Positions 38,970-49,467 of a DNA stretch of 64,000 nt are shown here, in pieces. How positions within the stretch are numbered: position 1 is the stretch's first letter; each line of letters opens with the position of its first letter. Position numbers and translations under genes: made by a program. The stretch lies in contig NZ_CP024902.1 in the NCBI RefSeq assembly GCF_003330765.1, positions 3,162,001 to 3,226,000 on the forward strand, read 5' to 3'. Below the pieces are notes generated by a model. The model was not told the DNA's origin. It made no database searches and worked only from the letters and a program-made list of their open reading frames with translations. This stretch comes from Burkholderia pyrrocinia (GTDB lineage Bacteria; Pseudomonadota; Gammaproteobacteria; Burkholderiales; Burkholderiaceae).

Positions 38970-40076
38970 TTACAGCAACGGCCCGCTCAGCGCATCGAGC
39001 AGTTTGCGCACAGGCGCCGGCACGCCGTACGCATCGAGCCTGCTCAGCGGTACCCATGCGGTGTCCGCGTCGCGCGCGTGCGAAGGCAAGCCGCCACCGT
39101 CCGCCATGTCGCTCAGCCGCGGCTCGATCTCGAGCCGGAAATGCGTGAACGTGTGCGTGAACGGCGCGAGCGACACCGGGCCGCCGCCGCCGAAGCCGCG
39201 CGCGAGTTCCGCGAGCGCGGCATCGCCGTCCGCTTGCGGCAAGCTCCACAGGCCGCCCCAGATTCCGGCCGGCGGCCGCCGCTCCAGCAGCACGGCGTCG
39301 CCGTCCCGCAGCACGAGCATCCAGGTCTTGCGCGTCGGCACCGCCTTCTTCGGTCGCGCGGCCGGCAGTTCGCGCTGGCGGCCCGTCGATTGCGCGACGC
39401 AGTCGCCCGCGAACGGGCAGCGCACGCAATCGGGCTTGCCGCGCACGCACAGCGTCGCGCCGAGATCCATCAGGCCCTGCGTATAGGCGCTCACGTCGGC
39501 CGCGTTCGCGGCGTCGGGCAGCAGCGATTCGGCGAGCGCCCACATGTCGTTCTCGACGCGCTTCTCGCCCGGAAAGCCCTCGACGCCGAATACCCGCGCG
39601 AGCACGCGTTTCACGTTGCCGTCGAGGATCGTCGCGCGCGCGCCGTACGCGAACGACGCGATCGCCGCGGCCGTCGAGCGGCCGATGCCCGGCAGTTCGG
39701 CCAGTGCGTCGGGCGTCGACGGAAAGGCACCGCCGTGCTCGGCGACGACGACCTGCGCGCAGCGGTGCAGGTTGCGCGCACGCGAGTAGTAGCCGAGCCC
39801 CGCCCACAGCGCCATCACGTCGTCGATCGGTGCGGCCGCGAGCGCGGCGACGTCGGGGTAGCGTTCGAGAAAGCGCGTGTAATACGGGACGACGGTCGAC
39901 ACCTGCGTCTGTTGCAGCATGATTTCCGACAACCAGATCCGGTACGGATCGCGGGTGTTCTGCCATGGCAGGTCGTGGCGGCCGTGCTCGCGCTGCCAGG
40001 CGATCAGGCGCGTGGCGAACATGCGGTGCAGCGGCGTGACAGGGAACGGAGCGGGAGCGGTGCGGGGCGGCTTCAA
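38970..40076 (-). CDS. mutY: A/G-specific adenine DNA glycosylase
   Basis: A 368-residue MutY that removes adenine mispaired with 8-oxoguanine. It contains the EIMLQQTQVSTVV helix, the HhH LPGIGRSTAAAIASFAY followed by the catalytic aspartate in ILDGNV, and the iron-sulfur cluster C-x6-C-x2-C-x5-C (CVRGKPDCVRCPFAGDC). The C-terminal third is a Nudix-like 8-oxoG recognition domain. The start appears to be TTG at 40076. MutM, which excises 8-oxoG itself, is encoded just upstream on the same strand. Confidence 0.95.
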   Translation of the reverse strand: MKPPRTAPAPFPVTPLHRMFATRLIAWQREHGRHDLPWQNTRDPYRIWLSEIMLQQTQVSTVVPYYTRFLERYPDVAALAAAPIDDVMALWAGLGYYSRARNLHRCAQVVVAEHGGAFPSTPDALAELPGIGRSTAAAIASFAYGARATILDGNVKRVLARVFGVEGFPGEKRVENDMWALAESLLPDAANAADVSAYTQGLMDLGATLCVRGKPDCVRCPFAGDCVAQSTGRQRELPAARPKKAVPTRKTWMLVLRDGDAVLLERRPPAGIWGGLWSLPQADGDAALAELARGFGGGGPVSLAPFTHTFTHFRLEIEPRLSDMADGGGLPSHARDADTAWVPLSRLDAYGVPAPVRKLLDALSGPLL

Positions 40077-40100
40077 GTTATCTAATCGCGGAAAAAGGTT

Positions 40101-40928
40101 TCAACGCTGGCAGGTCGGGCAGAAATAGGTCGACCGCTGGCCCTGCACGATCTGGCGGATCGGCGTGGCGCATACGCGGCAAGGCTGGCCCGCGCGATCG
40201 TAGACGAAGCAGTCGAGCTGGAAATAGCCGCTTTCGCCGTTGCTGCCGACAAAATCTCGCAAGGTGCTGCCGCCGCGCTCGATCGCGTCGGCGAGCGTCG
40301 CGCGCACCGCGTCGGCCAGCCGCTCGTAGCGCGGCAGCGAGACCTTGCCGGCGGCCGTCGTCGGCCGGATGCCGGCGCGGAACAGGCTCTCCGACGCATA
40401 GATGTTGCCGACGCCAACGACCATGTCGCCCGCGAGCAGCGCCTGCTTGACCGACACCGTGCGGCCGCGCGTGCGCGCGTGCAGCAGCGCGCCGGTGAAC
40501 GCCGGCGAGAACGGCTCGACGCCGAGGCTCGCGAGGAGCGGGTGCGCATGCACGTCGCCCGCTTCGCGCGGGTGCCACAGCACGGCGCCGAAGCGGCGCG
40601 GATCGCGGAACCGCAGCACGAATTCGTCGAAGATCCAGTCGATGTGGTCGTGCTTCGCGGCGACGGGCACGCCGGCCGCGGGCAGCACGCGCAGCGTGCC
40701 CGTCATGCCGAGATGGACGATGAACCAGCCCGCGTCGACCTCGAACAGCAGGTACTTGCCGCGACGCTCGACGGCGAGCACCTCGCGCGCGCGCAATTGC
40801 TCGGCGAGCCCCGCCGGCACGGGCCAGCGCAGCATCGCGGTACGGACGTCGACACGCTCGACGCGGCGGCCCGCGACAAAGGGCTCGATGCCCCGGCGCG
40901 TGACTTCGACTTCTGGCAACTCTGGCAT
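40101..40928 (-). CDS. mutM: Formamidopyrimidine-DNA glycosylase
   Basis: A 275-residue Fpg that excises 8-oxoguanine and related lesions. The N-terminus MPELPEVE supplies the catalytic proline and glutamate, and the C-terminal zinc finger is CRVCATPI...CPTCQ. ATG 40928 is fixed by the N-terminal proline requirement. Only 18 bp separate this start from the large composite palindrome at 40947, so the promoter must lie inside that element. mutY follows 24 bp downstream, making a small GO-repair operon. Confidence 0.97.
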   Translation of the reverse strand: MPELPEVEVTRRGIEPFVAGRRVERVDVRTAMLRWPVPAGLAEQLRAREVLAVERRGKYLLFEVDAGWFIVHLGMTGTLRVLPAAGVPVAAKHDHIDWIFDEFVLRFRDPRRFGAVLWHPREAGDVHAHPLLASLGVEPFSPAFTGALLHARTRGRTVSVKQALLAGDMVVGVGNIYASESLFRAGIRPTTAAGKVSLPRYERLADAVRATLADAIERGGSTLRDFVGSNGESGYFQLDCFVYDRAGQPCRVCATPIRQIVQGQRSTYFCPTCQR

Positions 40929-40946
40929 GTTTTGCGGGTCTGAGAC

Positions 40947-41232
40947 TAGGGTCTGTTTACATCTGGAACGCACATGCGTTGCCACGAGAACGGCCGCTCG
41001 CGAGGCGCGCGACGCCGCGAATACTGACGTATTCGCAAGGAGCGCAACGCGGCGAGCGGTCGTTCTCGTGGCAACCCCAAATTAAAAAATTCATGTCACG
41101 GGAATGCCCGAAATCGCCCGTATGGCGGCGTCGCTCGTCGCTTGTTTGGCTCGCCAAACGGCGCTCGTCGCTTCTTGCCATACGGGCGATTTCGGGCATT
41201 CGCATGTGCGTTCCAGATGTAAACAGACCCTA
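40947..41232. repeat. Composite palindromic element, MITE-like
   Basis: A 286-bp non-coding element bounded by perfect 32-bp inverted repeats (40947-40978 and 41201-41232, beginning TAGGGTCTGTTTAC). Inside are two large hairpins. Arm A pairs 40978-41001 with 41052-41075 (24 bp, one G.T) and contains a smaller hairpin GCGAATAC/GTATTCGC at 41017-41036. Arm B pairs 41102-41126 with 41177-41201 (25 bp, perfect) and contains GTTTGGC/GCCAAAC at 41144-41159. An AT-rich linker (41076-41101) joins them. The ends could carry a TA target duplication. No transposase gene is present. Confidence 0.85.
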
Positions 41233-41264
41233 TCACGATCGTGCGTGTATTGTAGCGAGCGCGT

Positions 41265-41270
41265 TACAAT
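41265..41270 (+). promoter_or_regulatory. Possible -10 element of the TPR gene
   Basis: TACAAT lies 26 bp before the ATG and just outside the composite palindrome. The -35 would fall at about 41242-41247 and is weak, so this is tentative. Confidence 0.35.
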
Positions 41271-41295
41271 CGGTTGAAACATCGAACGGATTTCC

Positions 41296-43119
41296 ATGAC
41301 CCTGCCCTCGAAGCTGCTTCAGAAGCGCCCCGCCGCCGTGCGCGGCGTCCGCGCCTTCCCGGTCCGTCGTGCACTCGGCGCCGCGCTGTTTGCCGCCTGG
41401 ACCCTCACCGCCTTCCCGGCTCACGCGCAGGATCCGGCATCGGACGACGCGGAGTCGCAGGGCGCGTTCGAGCATGTGATGCCGGACGAGCAGAGGAATC
41501 TCCCCGGCGTCCCGCTGACGAGCCAGGTCGTTTATCAAGTGCTTGCCGCCGAGGTCGCGCTCCAGCGCAACCAGCCCGCGCCGGCCTACCAGACCTACCT
41601 CGCGCTCGCCCGCGACACGCGCGATCCGCGCATGGCGCAGCGCGCGACCGAGATCGCGCTCGGCGCGCAGAGCCCGGCCGACGCGCTGTCCGCCGCCAAT
41701 CTGTGGCGCCAGTACGCACCGGATTCGAACCGGGCGTCGCAGGTCGACGCGGCGCTGCTGGTGCTCGCCGGCAAGCCGGCCGACGCGCAGCCGATGCTCG
41801 CGCGCGAGCTGGCCCGGGCGACCGGCGAGACGCGCGGCCCGGCAATCCTCGCGCTGCAGGCACTGCTCGTGCGCGGCTCCGACCGCGTCGGCGGCCTCGC
41901 GGTGCTGAAGGACATGCTGAAGAACGACATGAACCGGCCCGAGGCACAGCTCGCGATCGCGCGGCAACAGCTCGCGGTCGACGACAAGGCCGGCGCCGCG
42001 CAGTCGCTGAAGCAGGCGCTGCAGCTCCGCCCCGACTACCTGCCGGCGGCCCTGATGCTGTCGCAGATGGGGCCGGCGGAACGCGCGGCGGGCATCGCGT
42101 CGTTCGAGAAGTATGTTCAGCAGAATCCGAAGTCGCGCGACGCGCGGCTGGCGCTGTCGCAGCTCTATCTCGCCGACGATCGCCTCGACGATGCGCAGAA
42201 GCAGTTCGAGACGATGCGCAAGCTCGACTCGAAGGATCCGACGCCGCTGATGGCGCTCGCGCTGATCAGGATCCAGCAGAAGAAGCTCGACGAAGCGACC
42301 GCCTACCTGAAGCAGTACGTGCAGCTCGGCGACAAACAGCCGAACCTCGACGTCGGCCAGGGCTACATCTACCTCGCGCAGATCGCGATCGACCAGAACA
42401 ACGACGCGCAGGCGTCGCAATGGCTCGACAAGGTCGACCAGACGAGCCAGCACTACCTCCCCGCGCAGATCACGCGTGCACAGCTGCTGCAGAAACAGGG
42501 CAAGACCGACGAGGCACGCAAGGTGCTCGACGACCTGCCCATCACGGATCCGCGCGACGCGGCCGTGGTCGCGCGCACCGACGCATCGATCCTGTTCACC
42601 GCGAAGCGCTATCCGGAAGCCGAGGCACGGCTCGGGCAGGCGGTCCAGGATTTCCCCGACGATCCCGACCTGCGCTACGACTACGCGATGGCGGCCGAAA
42701 AGACCGGCCACTACACGACGATGGAAAAGCAGCTGCGCGAGCTGATCCGCACGCAGCCCGACAACCCGCAGGCGTACAACGCACTCGGCTATTCGCTCGC
42801 CGACCGCAACCAGCGCCTGCCCGAGGCCAGCAAGCTGATCGACCAGGCGATGACGCTCGCGCCGAACGATGCCTACATCATGGACAGCCTCGGCTGGGTG
42901 AAGTACCGGATGGGCGATACGACAGGCGCGGCGACGGTCCTGCGGCGCGCGTACGAACTACAGCCGAACGCCGAGATCGGCGCGCATCTCGGCGAAGTGC
43001 TGTGGAAGAGCGGCGCGCAGGACGACGCGCGTTCCGCGTGGCGTGCCGCGCAGAAGCTCGAGCCCGACAACGACACGCTCGTGCAGACGCTGAAACGCCT
43101 CCAAGTCAACGGCCTCTGA
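41296..43119 (+). CDS. Exported tetratricopeptide-repeat protein
   Basis: A 607-residue TPR protein. A signal peptide is likely (ALGAALFAAWTLTAFPAHA). The rest consists of TPR-type helical repeats through most of its length, clear in the C-terminal half (PDNPQAYNALGYSLADRNQRL, PNDAYIMDSLGWVKYRMGD). Similar proteins are encoded just before lolB in beta-proteobacteria and may assist outer-membrane assembly. It overlaps lolB by one base. No catalytic motif is visible. Confidence 0.9.
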   Translation: MTLPSKLLQKRPAAVRGVRAFPVRRALGAALFAAWTLTAFPAHAQDPASDDAESQGAFEHVMPDEQRNLPGVPLTSQVVYQVLAAEVALQRNQPAPAYQTYLALARDTRDPRMAQRATEIALGAQSPADALSAANLWRQYAPDSNRASQVDAALLVLAGKPADAQPMLARELARATGETRGPAILALQALLVRGSDRVGGLAVLKDMLKNDMNRPEAQLAIARQQLAVDDKAGAAQSLKQALQLRPDYLPAALMLSQMGPAERAAGIASFEKYVQQNPKSRDARLALSQLYLADDRLDDAQKQFETMRKLDSKDPTPLMALALIRIQQKKLDEATAYLKQYVQLGDKQPNLDVGQGYIYLAQIAIDQNNDAQASQWLDKVDQTSQHYLPAQITRAQLLQKQGKTDEARKVLDDLPITDPRDAAVVARTDASILFTAKRYPEAEARLGQAVQDFPDDPDLRYDYAMAAEKTGHYTTMEKQLRELIRTQPDNPQAYNALGYSLADRNQRLPEASKLIDQAMTLAPNDAYIMDSLGWVKYRMGDTTGAATVLRRAYELQPNAEIGAHLGEVLWKSGAQDDARSAWRAAQKLEPDNDTLVQTLKRLQVNGL

Positions 43120-43739
43120 TGCAGATGTTCCCGATGCTTTCCCTGTCCTCCCGCGCGCAGCGCACGCTGGCCACGGCCGGCGCGGCGCTCGCGCTCGCCG
43201 GCTGCGCGAGCACGCCGCCGTCGGTCAGCGCGCCGACAGGCGCGCCGCTGCAGACCGCCGCGACGCACGCTTACCATGGCCGCTTCGCGGTGCAGTACGA
43301 CGATCGTCTCGGCAAGCAGCAGAACGTGTACGGCAACTTCGACTGGCAGGAGCACGGCAACGACGTGTCGCTCGAACTGCGCAGCCCGCTCGGCCAGACG
43401 CTCGCGGTCGTGAAATCGACGCCGCGCGCGGCGTCGCTCGAGTTGCCGAACCGTCCGACGCAATATGCGACGGACGTCGGCGACCTGATGCAGAAAACGC
43501 TCGGCTTCGAACTGCCGCTCGCGGGCCTGCGCTACTGGCTGCTGCCGACGCCCGCGCCCGCGACGCACGCGGAGACGGTGCGCGATCCGGCCGACGGCAC
43601 GCGCGTCAAGCAGATCCGCCAGGACGGCTGGACGATCGACTACCTCGCCTACGCTGATGCCCCGGCCACGGGCGTCAAACGCGTCAACCTCGTGCGCGCG
43701 ACGCCGCCGCTCGACATCAAGCTCGTGCTCGATCAGTGA
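43119..43739 (+). CDS. lolB: Outer-membrane lipoprotein LolB
   Basis: A 206-residue lipoprotein that receives lipoproteins from LolA and inserts them in the outer membrane. The lipobox is LALAGC around residue 28-29, followed by a serine/proline spacer and a LolA-like beta fold (HGRFAVQYDDRLGKQQNVYGNF). The start ATG overlaps the TPR gene stop. ispE follows after 27 bp, the conserved lolB-ispE-prs order. Confidence 0.92.
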   Translation: MQMFPMLSLSSRAQRTLATAGAALALAGCASTPPSVSAPTGAPLQTAATHAYHGRFAVQYDDRLGKQQNVYGNFDWQEHGNDVSLELRSPLGQTLAVVKSTPRAASLELPNRPTQYATDVGDLMQKTLGFELPLAGLRYWLLPTPAPATHAETVRDPADGTRVKQIRQDGWTIDYLAYADAPATGVKRVNLVRATPPLDIKLVLDQ

Positions 43740-43766
43740 ACACGTGCGCCTAGCTCCGACATACGC

Positions 43767-44648
43767 ATGACCGATTCGACTCGCTCGCTGCGCAACTGCC
43801 TTGCGCCCGCGAAACTCAACCTGTTCCTGCACATCACCGGCCGCCGCCCGAACGGCTATCACGATCTGCAGAGCGTATTCCAGCTGCTGAACTGGGGCGA
43901 CACGCTGCACTTCACGCTGCGCGACGACGGCCGCGTCGCGCGCGTCACCGACGTGCCCGGCGTGCCCGAGGAAAGCGATCTCGTCGTGCGCGCGGCCAAC
44001 CTGCTGAAAGCACACACCGGCACCGCGTCCGGCGTCGACATCGAGATCGACAAGTGTCTGCCGATGGGGGCCGGCCTCGGCGGCGGCAGCTCCGACGCGG
44101 CGACGACGCTGCTCGCGCTGAACCGCCTGTGGCAACTCGACCTGCCGCGCGCGGCGCTCCAGTCGCTCGCGGTAAAACTCGGCGCAGACGTTCCGTTTTT
44201 TATTTTTGGAAAAAATGCGTTCGCAGAGGGTATCGGAGAGGAATTAGCTGAGGTAGAATTGCCGACTCGCTGGTTCCTGGTTGTGACGCCACGCGTTCAT
44301 GTCCCGACCGCTGAAATATTTTCAGATGAGTTGTTGACAAGAAATTCGAAGCCCGTCACAATTGCTGACTTTCTTGCACAGCAAAACAGCGATGCGGGAT
44401 GGCCAGACAGCTTCGGCCGGAACGATATGCAGCAAGTTGTGACAAGTAAGTACGCGGAAGTTGCGCAGGTGGTCAAATGGTTGTATGATGTGACCCCCGC
44501 GAGGATGACCGGCTCCGGAGCAAGCGTGTTTGCGGCGTTCCGCAACAAACACGAGGCAGAAGCGGCGAAAGCCAGGCTGCCCGCCGGTTGGAACGGTGCA
44601 GTTGCCGAGAGCCTGAACGAGCATCCGCTCTTCGCTTTCGCGTCATGA
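43767..44648 (+). CDS. ispE: 4-(cytidine 5'-diphospho)-2-C-methyl-D-erythritol kinase
   Basis: A 293-residue GHMP kinase that phosphorylates CDP-methylerythritol in the MEP isoprenoid pathway. The ATP-binding motif is [17 protein letters not shown], with [20 protein letters not shown] at the N-terminus and the glycine-rich [10 protein letters not shown] near the end. The 3' half, from about 44195, has an abrupt fall in GC and includes promoter-like hexamers facing the downstream tRNA and prs genes. Confidence 0.96.
   Translation: MTDSTRSLRNCLAPAKLNLFLHITGRRPNGYHDLQSVFQLLNWGDTLHFTLRDDGRVARVTDVPGVPEESDLVVRAANLLKAHTGTASGVDIEIDKCLPMGAGLGGGSSDAATTLLALNRLWQLDLPRAALQSLAVKLGADVPFFIFGKNAFAEGIGEELAEVELPTRWFLVVTPRVHVPTAEIFSDELLTRNSKPVTIADFLAQQNSDAGWPDSFGRNDMQQVVTSKYAEVAQVVKWLYDVTPARMTGSGASVFAAFRNKHEAEAAKARLPAGWNGAVAESLNEHPLFAFAS
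44334..44362 (+). promoter_or_regulatory. Sigma-70-like promoter inside ispE
   Basis: TTGACA (44334-44339), 17-bp spacer, CACAAT (44357-44362). It faces the tRNA-Gln and prs genes. In E. coli a prs promoter is known to lie in the upstream ispE gene. Confidence 0.5.
44461..44489 (+). promoter_or_regulatory. Second sigma-70-like promoter inside ispE
   Basis: TTGCGC (44461-44466), 17-bp spacer, TATGAT (44484-44489), 215 bp before tRNA-Gln. It is likely a source of tRNA and prs transcripts. Confidence 0.45.
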
Positions 44649-44703
44649 AGTTTTACTTTGCCGGACGGCCTACACAAGTCCGGTGGAGTTATCAGTTAAG
44701 TGT

Positions 44704-44780
44704 AGGGGAGTCGCCAAGTTGGTCAAGGCACCGGATTTTGATTCCGGCATGCGAGGGTTCGAGTCCTTCCTCCCCTGCCA
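44704..44780 (+). tRNA. tRNA-Gln (TTG anticodon)
   Basis: A 77-nt tRNA with a 7-bp acceptor stem AGGGGAG/CTCCCCT, anticodon stem CCGGA/TCCGG around loop TTTTGAT (anticodon TTG), a T arm GAGGG-TTCGAGT-CCTTC and an encoded terminal CCA. It lies 55 bp after ispE and 44 bp before prs and may be processed from their common transcript. Confidence 0.97.
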
Positions 44781-44824
44781 AATATTTTCCCGCATTTCCC
44801 GCCCAAGCCTGAAGCAGGTGCACG

Positions 44825-45781
44825 ATGAGCAGCCATGACGGCCTGATGGTTTTTACTGGCAACGCGAATCCCGCGCTCGCCCAGGAAGTCGTCAACATTC
44901 TTGGAATCCCCCTCGGCAAAGCGATGGTCAGCCGTTTCTCCGACGGCGAGATCCAGGTCGAGATCCAGGAAAACGTGCGTGGCAAGGACGTCTTCGTCCT
45001 GCAATCCACGTGCGCGCCGACGAACGACAACCTGATGGAACTGATGATCATGGTCGATGCGCTCAAGCGCGCATCCGCCGGCCGGATCACTGCTGCCATC
45101 CCCTACTTCGGCTACGCCCGCCAGGACCGCCGCCCGCGTTCGGCGCGGGTCGCGATCTCGGCGAAGGTCGTCGCGAACATGCTGGAAATCGCCGGCGTCG
45201 AGCGGATCATCACGATGGATCTGCACGCCGACCAGATTCAGGGCTTCTTCGACATCCCGGTCGACAACATCTACGCAACGCCGATCCTGCTGGGCGACCT
45301 GCGCAAGCAGAACTACTCGGATCTGCTCGTCGTGTCGCCGGACGTCGGCGGCGTGGTGCGTGCCCGGGCACTTGCGAAGCAGCTCAACTGCGATCTCGCG
45401 ATCATCGACAAGCGTCGTCCGAAGGCGAACATCGCCGAAGTGATGAACATCATCGGTGAAGTCGAAGGCCGCACCTGCGTGATCATGGACGACATGGTCG
45501 ATACGGCCGGCACGCTCTGCAAGGCCGCGCAAGTGCTGAAGGACCGCGGTGCGAAGCAGGTGTTCGCCTATGCGACGCACCCCGTGCTGTCGGGCGGCGC
45601 CGCAGATCGCATCGCCGCATCGGCGCTCGACGAGCTGGTCGTCACCGATACGATCCCGCTGTCGGCCGAATCGCTGGCATGCTCGAAGGTCCGCTCGCTG
45701 ACGAGCGCGAGCCTGCTGGCCGAGACGTTCTCGCGGATCCGTCGCGGCGACTCGGTGATGTCGCTGTTCGCGGAATCCTGA
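44825..45781 (+). CDS. prs: Ribose-phosphate pyrophosphokinase
   Basis: A 318-residue PRPP synthetase, class I, that supplies PRPP for nucleotides, histidine and tryptophan. It has the flexible-loop/ATP region [14 protein letters not shown] and the PRPP-binding [15 protein letters not shown]. It follows tRNA-Gln closely and ends at a strong terminator. Apt (27 kb) and the YbiB-like protein in this window are PRPP-related. Confidence 0.97.
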   Translation: MSSHDGLMVFTGNANPALAQEVVNILGIPLGKAMVSRFSDGEIQVEIQENVRGKDVFVLQSTCAPTNDNLMELMIMVDALKRASAGRITAAIPYFGYARQDRRPRSARVAISAKVVANMLEIAGVERIITMDLHADQIQGFFDIPVDNIYATPILLGDLRKQNYSDLLVVSPDVGGVVRARALAKQLNCDLAIIDKRRPKANIAEVMNIIGEVEGRTCVIMDDMVDTAGTLCKAAQVLKDRGAKQVFAYATHPVLSGGAADRIAASALDELVVTDTIPLSAESLACSKVRSLTSASLLAETFSRIRRGDSVMSLFAES

Positions 45782-45812
45782 TCGCGAATCGACACGACAA
45801 AGTATTCGCAGA

Positions 45813-45839
45813 AAGCGAAGCGGCAACGCTTCGCTTTTT
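45813..45839 (+). terminator. Rho-independent terminator after prs
   Basis: AAGCGAAGCG and CGCTTCGCTT form a perfect 10-bp stem around GCAA, followed by a T-run. It lies 31 bp after the stop. Confidence 0.93.
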
Positions 45840-45942
45840 GCACAATCGGACGGGATAGACGAAACCCCGGCCGTTTCATCGGGGGCCGCCGTTTGACGGC
45901 CCCGTTTTACTGCCTGGTCGCGGGCAGCCATTGGAGAATCAC

Positions 45943-46548
45943 ATGAAAGTCGTCGCTTTCGAGCGCCAACAGCAAGGTACGGGTGCGAGCCGCCGCCTGC
46001 GCAATTCGGGTAAGACCACGGGTATCGTCTACGGTGGCGAAGCTGCCCCGCAAAAGGTCGAACTCGATCACAACGCCCTGTGGCACGCCCTGAAGAAGGA
46101 AGCCTTCCACTCGTCGATCCTCGAGCTCGAAGTGGCCGGCCAGACGCAACAGGTTCTGCTGCGCGACGTGCAATACCACCCGTTCAAGCAACTGGTGCTG
46201 CACGTGGACTTCCAGCGCGTTGACGCGAAGAAGAAGCTGCACACGAAGGTGCCGCTGCACTTCCTGAACGCTGAAGTCAGCCCGGCCGTGAAGCTGTCGA
46301 GCGCGATCGTTTCGCACGTCGCGACCGAAGTCGAAGTCGAGTGCCTGCCGGCCGACCTGCCGGAATTCCTCGAAGTCGATCTGTCGAAGCTCGAAGCCGG
46401 TCAGTCGATCCACGTGAAGGACATCGCACTGCCGAAGGGCGTTGCGCTGATCGCGCACATCGACGTGGAAAACCCGGTCGTCGCGTCAGCAACGATCCCG
46501 GCTGGCGCCGTGTCGGACGCTGCAGAAGGCGAAACGCCGGCTGCCTAA
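45943..46548 (+). CDS. rplY: Ribosomal protein L25 (CTC form)
   Basis: A 201-residue L25/CTC protein that binds 5S rRNA. The N-terminal L25 domain ([30 protein letters not shown]) is followed by the C-terminal TL5-type beta domain and an alanine-rich tail. TTGGAGAATCAC precedes the ATG. It sits between prs and pth, each with its own terminator before it. Confidence 0.97.
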   Translation: MKVVAFERQQQGTGASRRLRNSGKTTGIVYGGEAAPQKVELDHNALWHALKKEAFHSSILELEVAGQTQQVLLRDVQYHPFKQLVLHVDFQRVDAKKKLHTKVPLHFLNAEVSPAVKLSSAIVSHVATEVEVECLPADLPEFLEVDLSKLEAGQSIHVKDIALPKGVALIAHIDVENPVVASATIPAGAVSDAAEGETPAA

Positions 46549-46596
46549 GCGGCTGCCCACGCGCCCAATCGATCCGTTTCACGAAACGGTCGACGC

Positions 46597-46627
46597 AACC
46601 CGCCGCGGCTTGCCCGGCGGGTTTTTC
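46597..46627 (+). terminator. Rho-independent terminator after rplY
   Basis: AACCCGCCG (46597-46605) pairs with CGGCGGGTT (46615-46623) and runs into a T tract, 49 bp after the stop. Confidence 0.88.
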
Positions 46628-46668
46628 TTTTTCTGCGCCCAGGCGGCCCGCGCCGCCTTCGAAACGTC

Positions 46669-47268
46669 ATGATCAAACTGATCGTCGGCCTCGGCAATCC
46701 CGGGGCGGAATACACCGCGACGCGCCACAATGCCGGCTTCTGGCTGATCGACCAGCTCGCCCGCGAAGCAGGCGCGACGCTGCGCGACGAGCGCCGCTTC
46801 CACGGCTTCTACGCGAAAGCGCGCCTGCACGGCGAGGAAGTCCACCTGCTCGAACCGCAGACCTACATGAACCGCTCCGGCCAGTCGGTCGTCGCGCTCG
46901 CGCAATTCTTCAAGATCCTGCCTGACCAGATCCTCGTCGCGCACGACGAGCTCGACCTGCCGCCCGGCACCGTGAAGCTGAAGCTCGGCGGCGGCAGTGG
47001 CGGCCACAACGGCCTCAAGGACATCTCCGCGCACCTGTCGTCGCAGCACTACTGGCGGCTGCGGATCGGCATCGGCCATCCGCGCGACCTGATTCCGGAA
47101 AGCGCGCGCGCCGGCGCGAAGCCCGATGTCGCGAACTTCGTGCTGAAGCCGCCGCGTCGCGAGGAACAGGAGGTGATCGACGCGTCGATCGAACGCGCGC
47201 TCGCCGTGATGCCGATGGTCGTCAAGGGCGAACTCGACCGCGCGACGATGCAATTGCATCGCAACTGA
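46669..47268 (+). CDS. pth: Peptidyl-tRNA hydrolase
   Basis: A 199-residue enzyme that recycles tRNA from peptidyl-tRNA. It starts [23 protein letters not shown], with the catalytic histidine in RHNAGFWL, and has [14 protein letters not shown] and [12 protein letters not shown]. It is in the conserved place after rplY. No good Shine-Dalgarno is seen; the rplY terminator lies just upstream. Confidence 0.97.
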   Translation: MIKLIVGLGNPGAEYTATRHNAGFWLIDQLAREAGATLRDERRFHGFYAKARLHGEEVHLLEPQTYMNRSGQSVVALAQFFKILPDQILVAHDELDLPPGTVKLKLGGGSGGHNGLKDISAHLSSQHYWRLRIGIGHPRDLIPESARAGAKPDVANFVLKPPRREEQEVIDASIERALAVMPMVVKGELDRATMQLHRN

Positions 47269-47386
47269 CCGCGCATCGCACCGGCACGGTGCAACGGACC
47301 GTCCGGCCTCGCCGGGCGGCACCGCCCTTCCCACGGTAACGCGCACATGCGGTAATCTGGTCGTTTTGCCCGACAGGAGCCAAGCG

Positions 47387-48454
47387 GTGAGCCGTTACTG
47401 GAGCGATGTCGTTCAGCAACTCGTGCCTTACGTGCCGGGCGAGCAGCCCGCGCTCGCGCACCCCGTCAAGCTGAACACCAACGAGAATCCCTATCCGCCG
47501 TCACCGCGCGTCGTCGCGGCGATCGCACGCGAACTCGGCGAGACCGGCGACACGCTGCGCCGCTATCCCGACCCGGTCGCGCGCGCCCTGCGCGAGACGG
47601 TCGCGGCCCATCACCGCATCAGGCCCGAGCAGGTATTCGCCGGCAACGGCTCCGACGAGGTGCTCGCGCACGCGTTCCAGGCGCTGCTCAAGCACGACCG
47701 GCCGCTGCGCTTTCCCGACATCACGTACAGCTTCTATCCGACCTATGCGCGCCTGTACGGCGTGGAGACCACGGTCGTGCCGCTCGCGGACGACTTCTCG
47801 ATCCGCGTCGACGACTATCTCGACGACGCCGGCGGCGTGCTGTTTCCGAACCCGAATGCGCCGACCGGGCGCGCGCTGCCGCTCGCCGACGTCGAGCAGA
47901 TTGCGGCCGCGAATCCGTCGTCGGTCGTCGTGATCGACGAGGCATACGTCGATTTCGGTGCCCAGTCCGCGATTACGCTGATCGACCGCCATCCGAACCT
48001 GCTCGTCGTGCACACGACGTCGAAGGCGCGCTCGCTCGCCGGCATGCGCGTCGGCTTCGCGTTCGGCGATGCGGCGCTGATCGACGCGCTGAACCGCGTG
48101 AAGGACAGCTTCAACTCCTATCCGCTCGACCGGCTCGCGCAGGTCGCCGCGCAGGCCGCGTACGAGGACACCGACTATTTCGGCGCGACCTGCCGGCGCG
48201 TGATCGACAGCCGGACGCGGCTCACGCACGCGCTCGACGCGCTCGGCTTCGACGTCGTGCCGTCGGCCGCGAATTTCGTGTTCGCGCGCCATCCGGCGCA
48301 CGATGCGGGCGCGATTGCGGCAAAGCTGAAGGAACGGGAAATTTTCGTGCGGCACTTCCGGCTGCCGCGGATCGACCAGCACCTGCGCATCACCGTCGGC
48401 ACCGACGCCGAATGCGATGCGCTCGTCACGGCGCTGCGCGAGCTGCTTGGCTGA
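47387..48454 (+). CDS. hisC: Histidinol-phosphate aminotransferase
   Basis: A 355-residue PLP-dependent class I/II aminotransferase. It has [21 protein letters not shown] and the PLP lysine in [16 protein letters not shown] use GTG 47387, with AGGAG eight bases upstream; a TTG at 47366 is in frame but lies before the ribosome site. It is not within the main his operon, so it may be one of several HisC-type paralogues, or act in aromatic amino-acid transamination. Confidence 0.9.
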   Translation: MSRYWSDVVQQLVPYVPGEQPALAHPVKLNTNENPYPPSPRVVAAIARELGETGDTLRRYPDPVARALRETVAAHHRIRPEQVFAGNGSDEVLAHAFQALLKHDRPLRFPDITYSFYPTYARLYGVETTVVPLADDFSIRVDDYLDDAGGVLFPNPNAPTGRALPLADVEQIAAANPSSVVVIDEAYVDFGAQSAITLIDRHPNLLVVHTTSKARSLAGMRVGFAFGDAALIDALNRVKDSFNSYPLDRLAQVAAQAAYEDTDYFGATCRRVIDSRTRLTHALDALGFDVVPSAANFVFARHPAHDAGAIAAKLKEREIFVRHFRLPRIDQHLRITVGTDAECDALVTALRELLG

Positions 48455-48532
48455 ACCGGAACCGGCGCCGGGCGGCGCCGCTCGGGAATCGTGATGCGCG
48501 CGCCGCCTGGCTGGCGCGTGCGTCACGACATG

Positions 48533-48814
<282 letters not shown>

Positions 48815-48858
48815 TCAGGCCGGCGGCCGGCTTCGCAACGAAACCGGCCAGCGCCGCG

Positions 48859-49467
<609 letters not shown>

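Noticed and set aside
40979..41299. 106-codon frame through the composite palindrome
   Set aside because: It simply reads through inverted repeats; no signal, motif or ribosome site supports translation.
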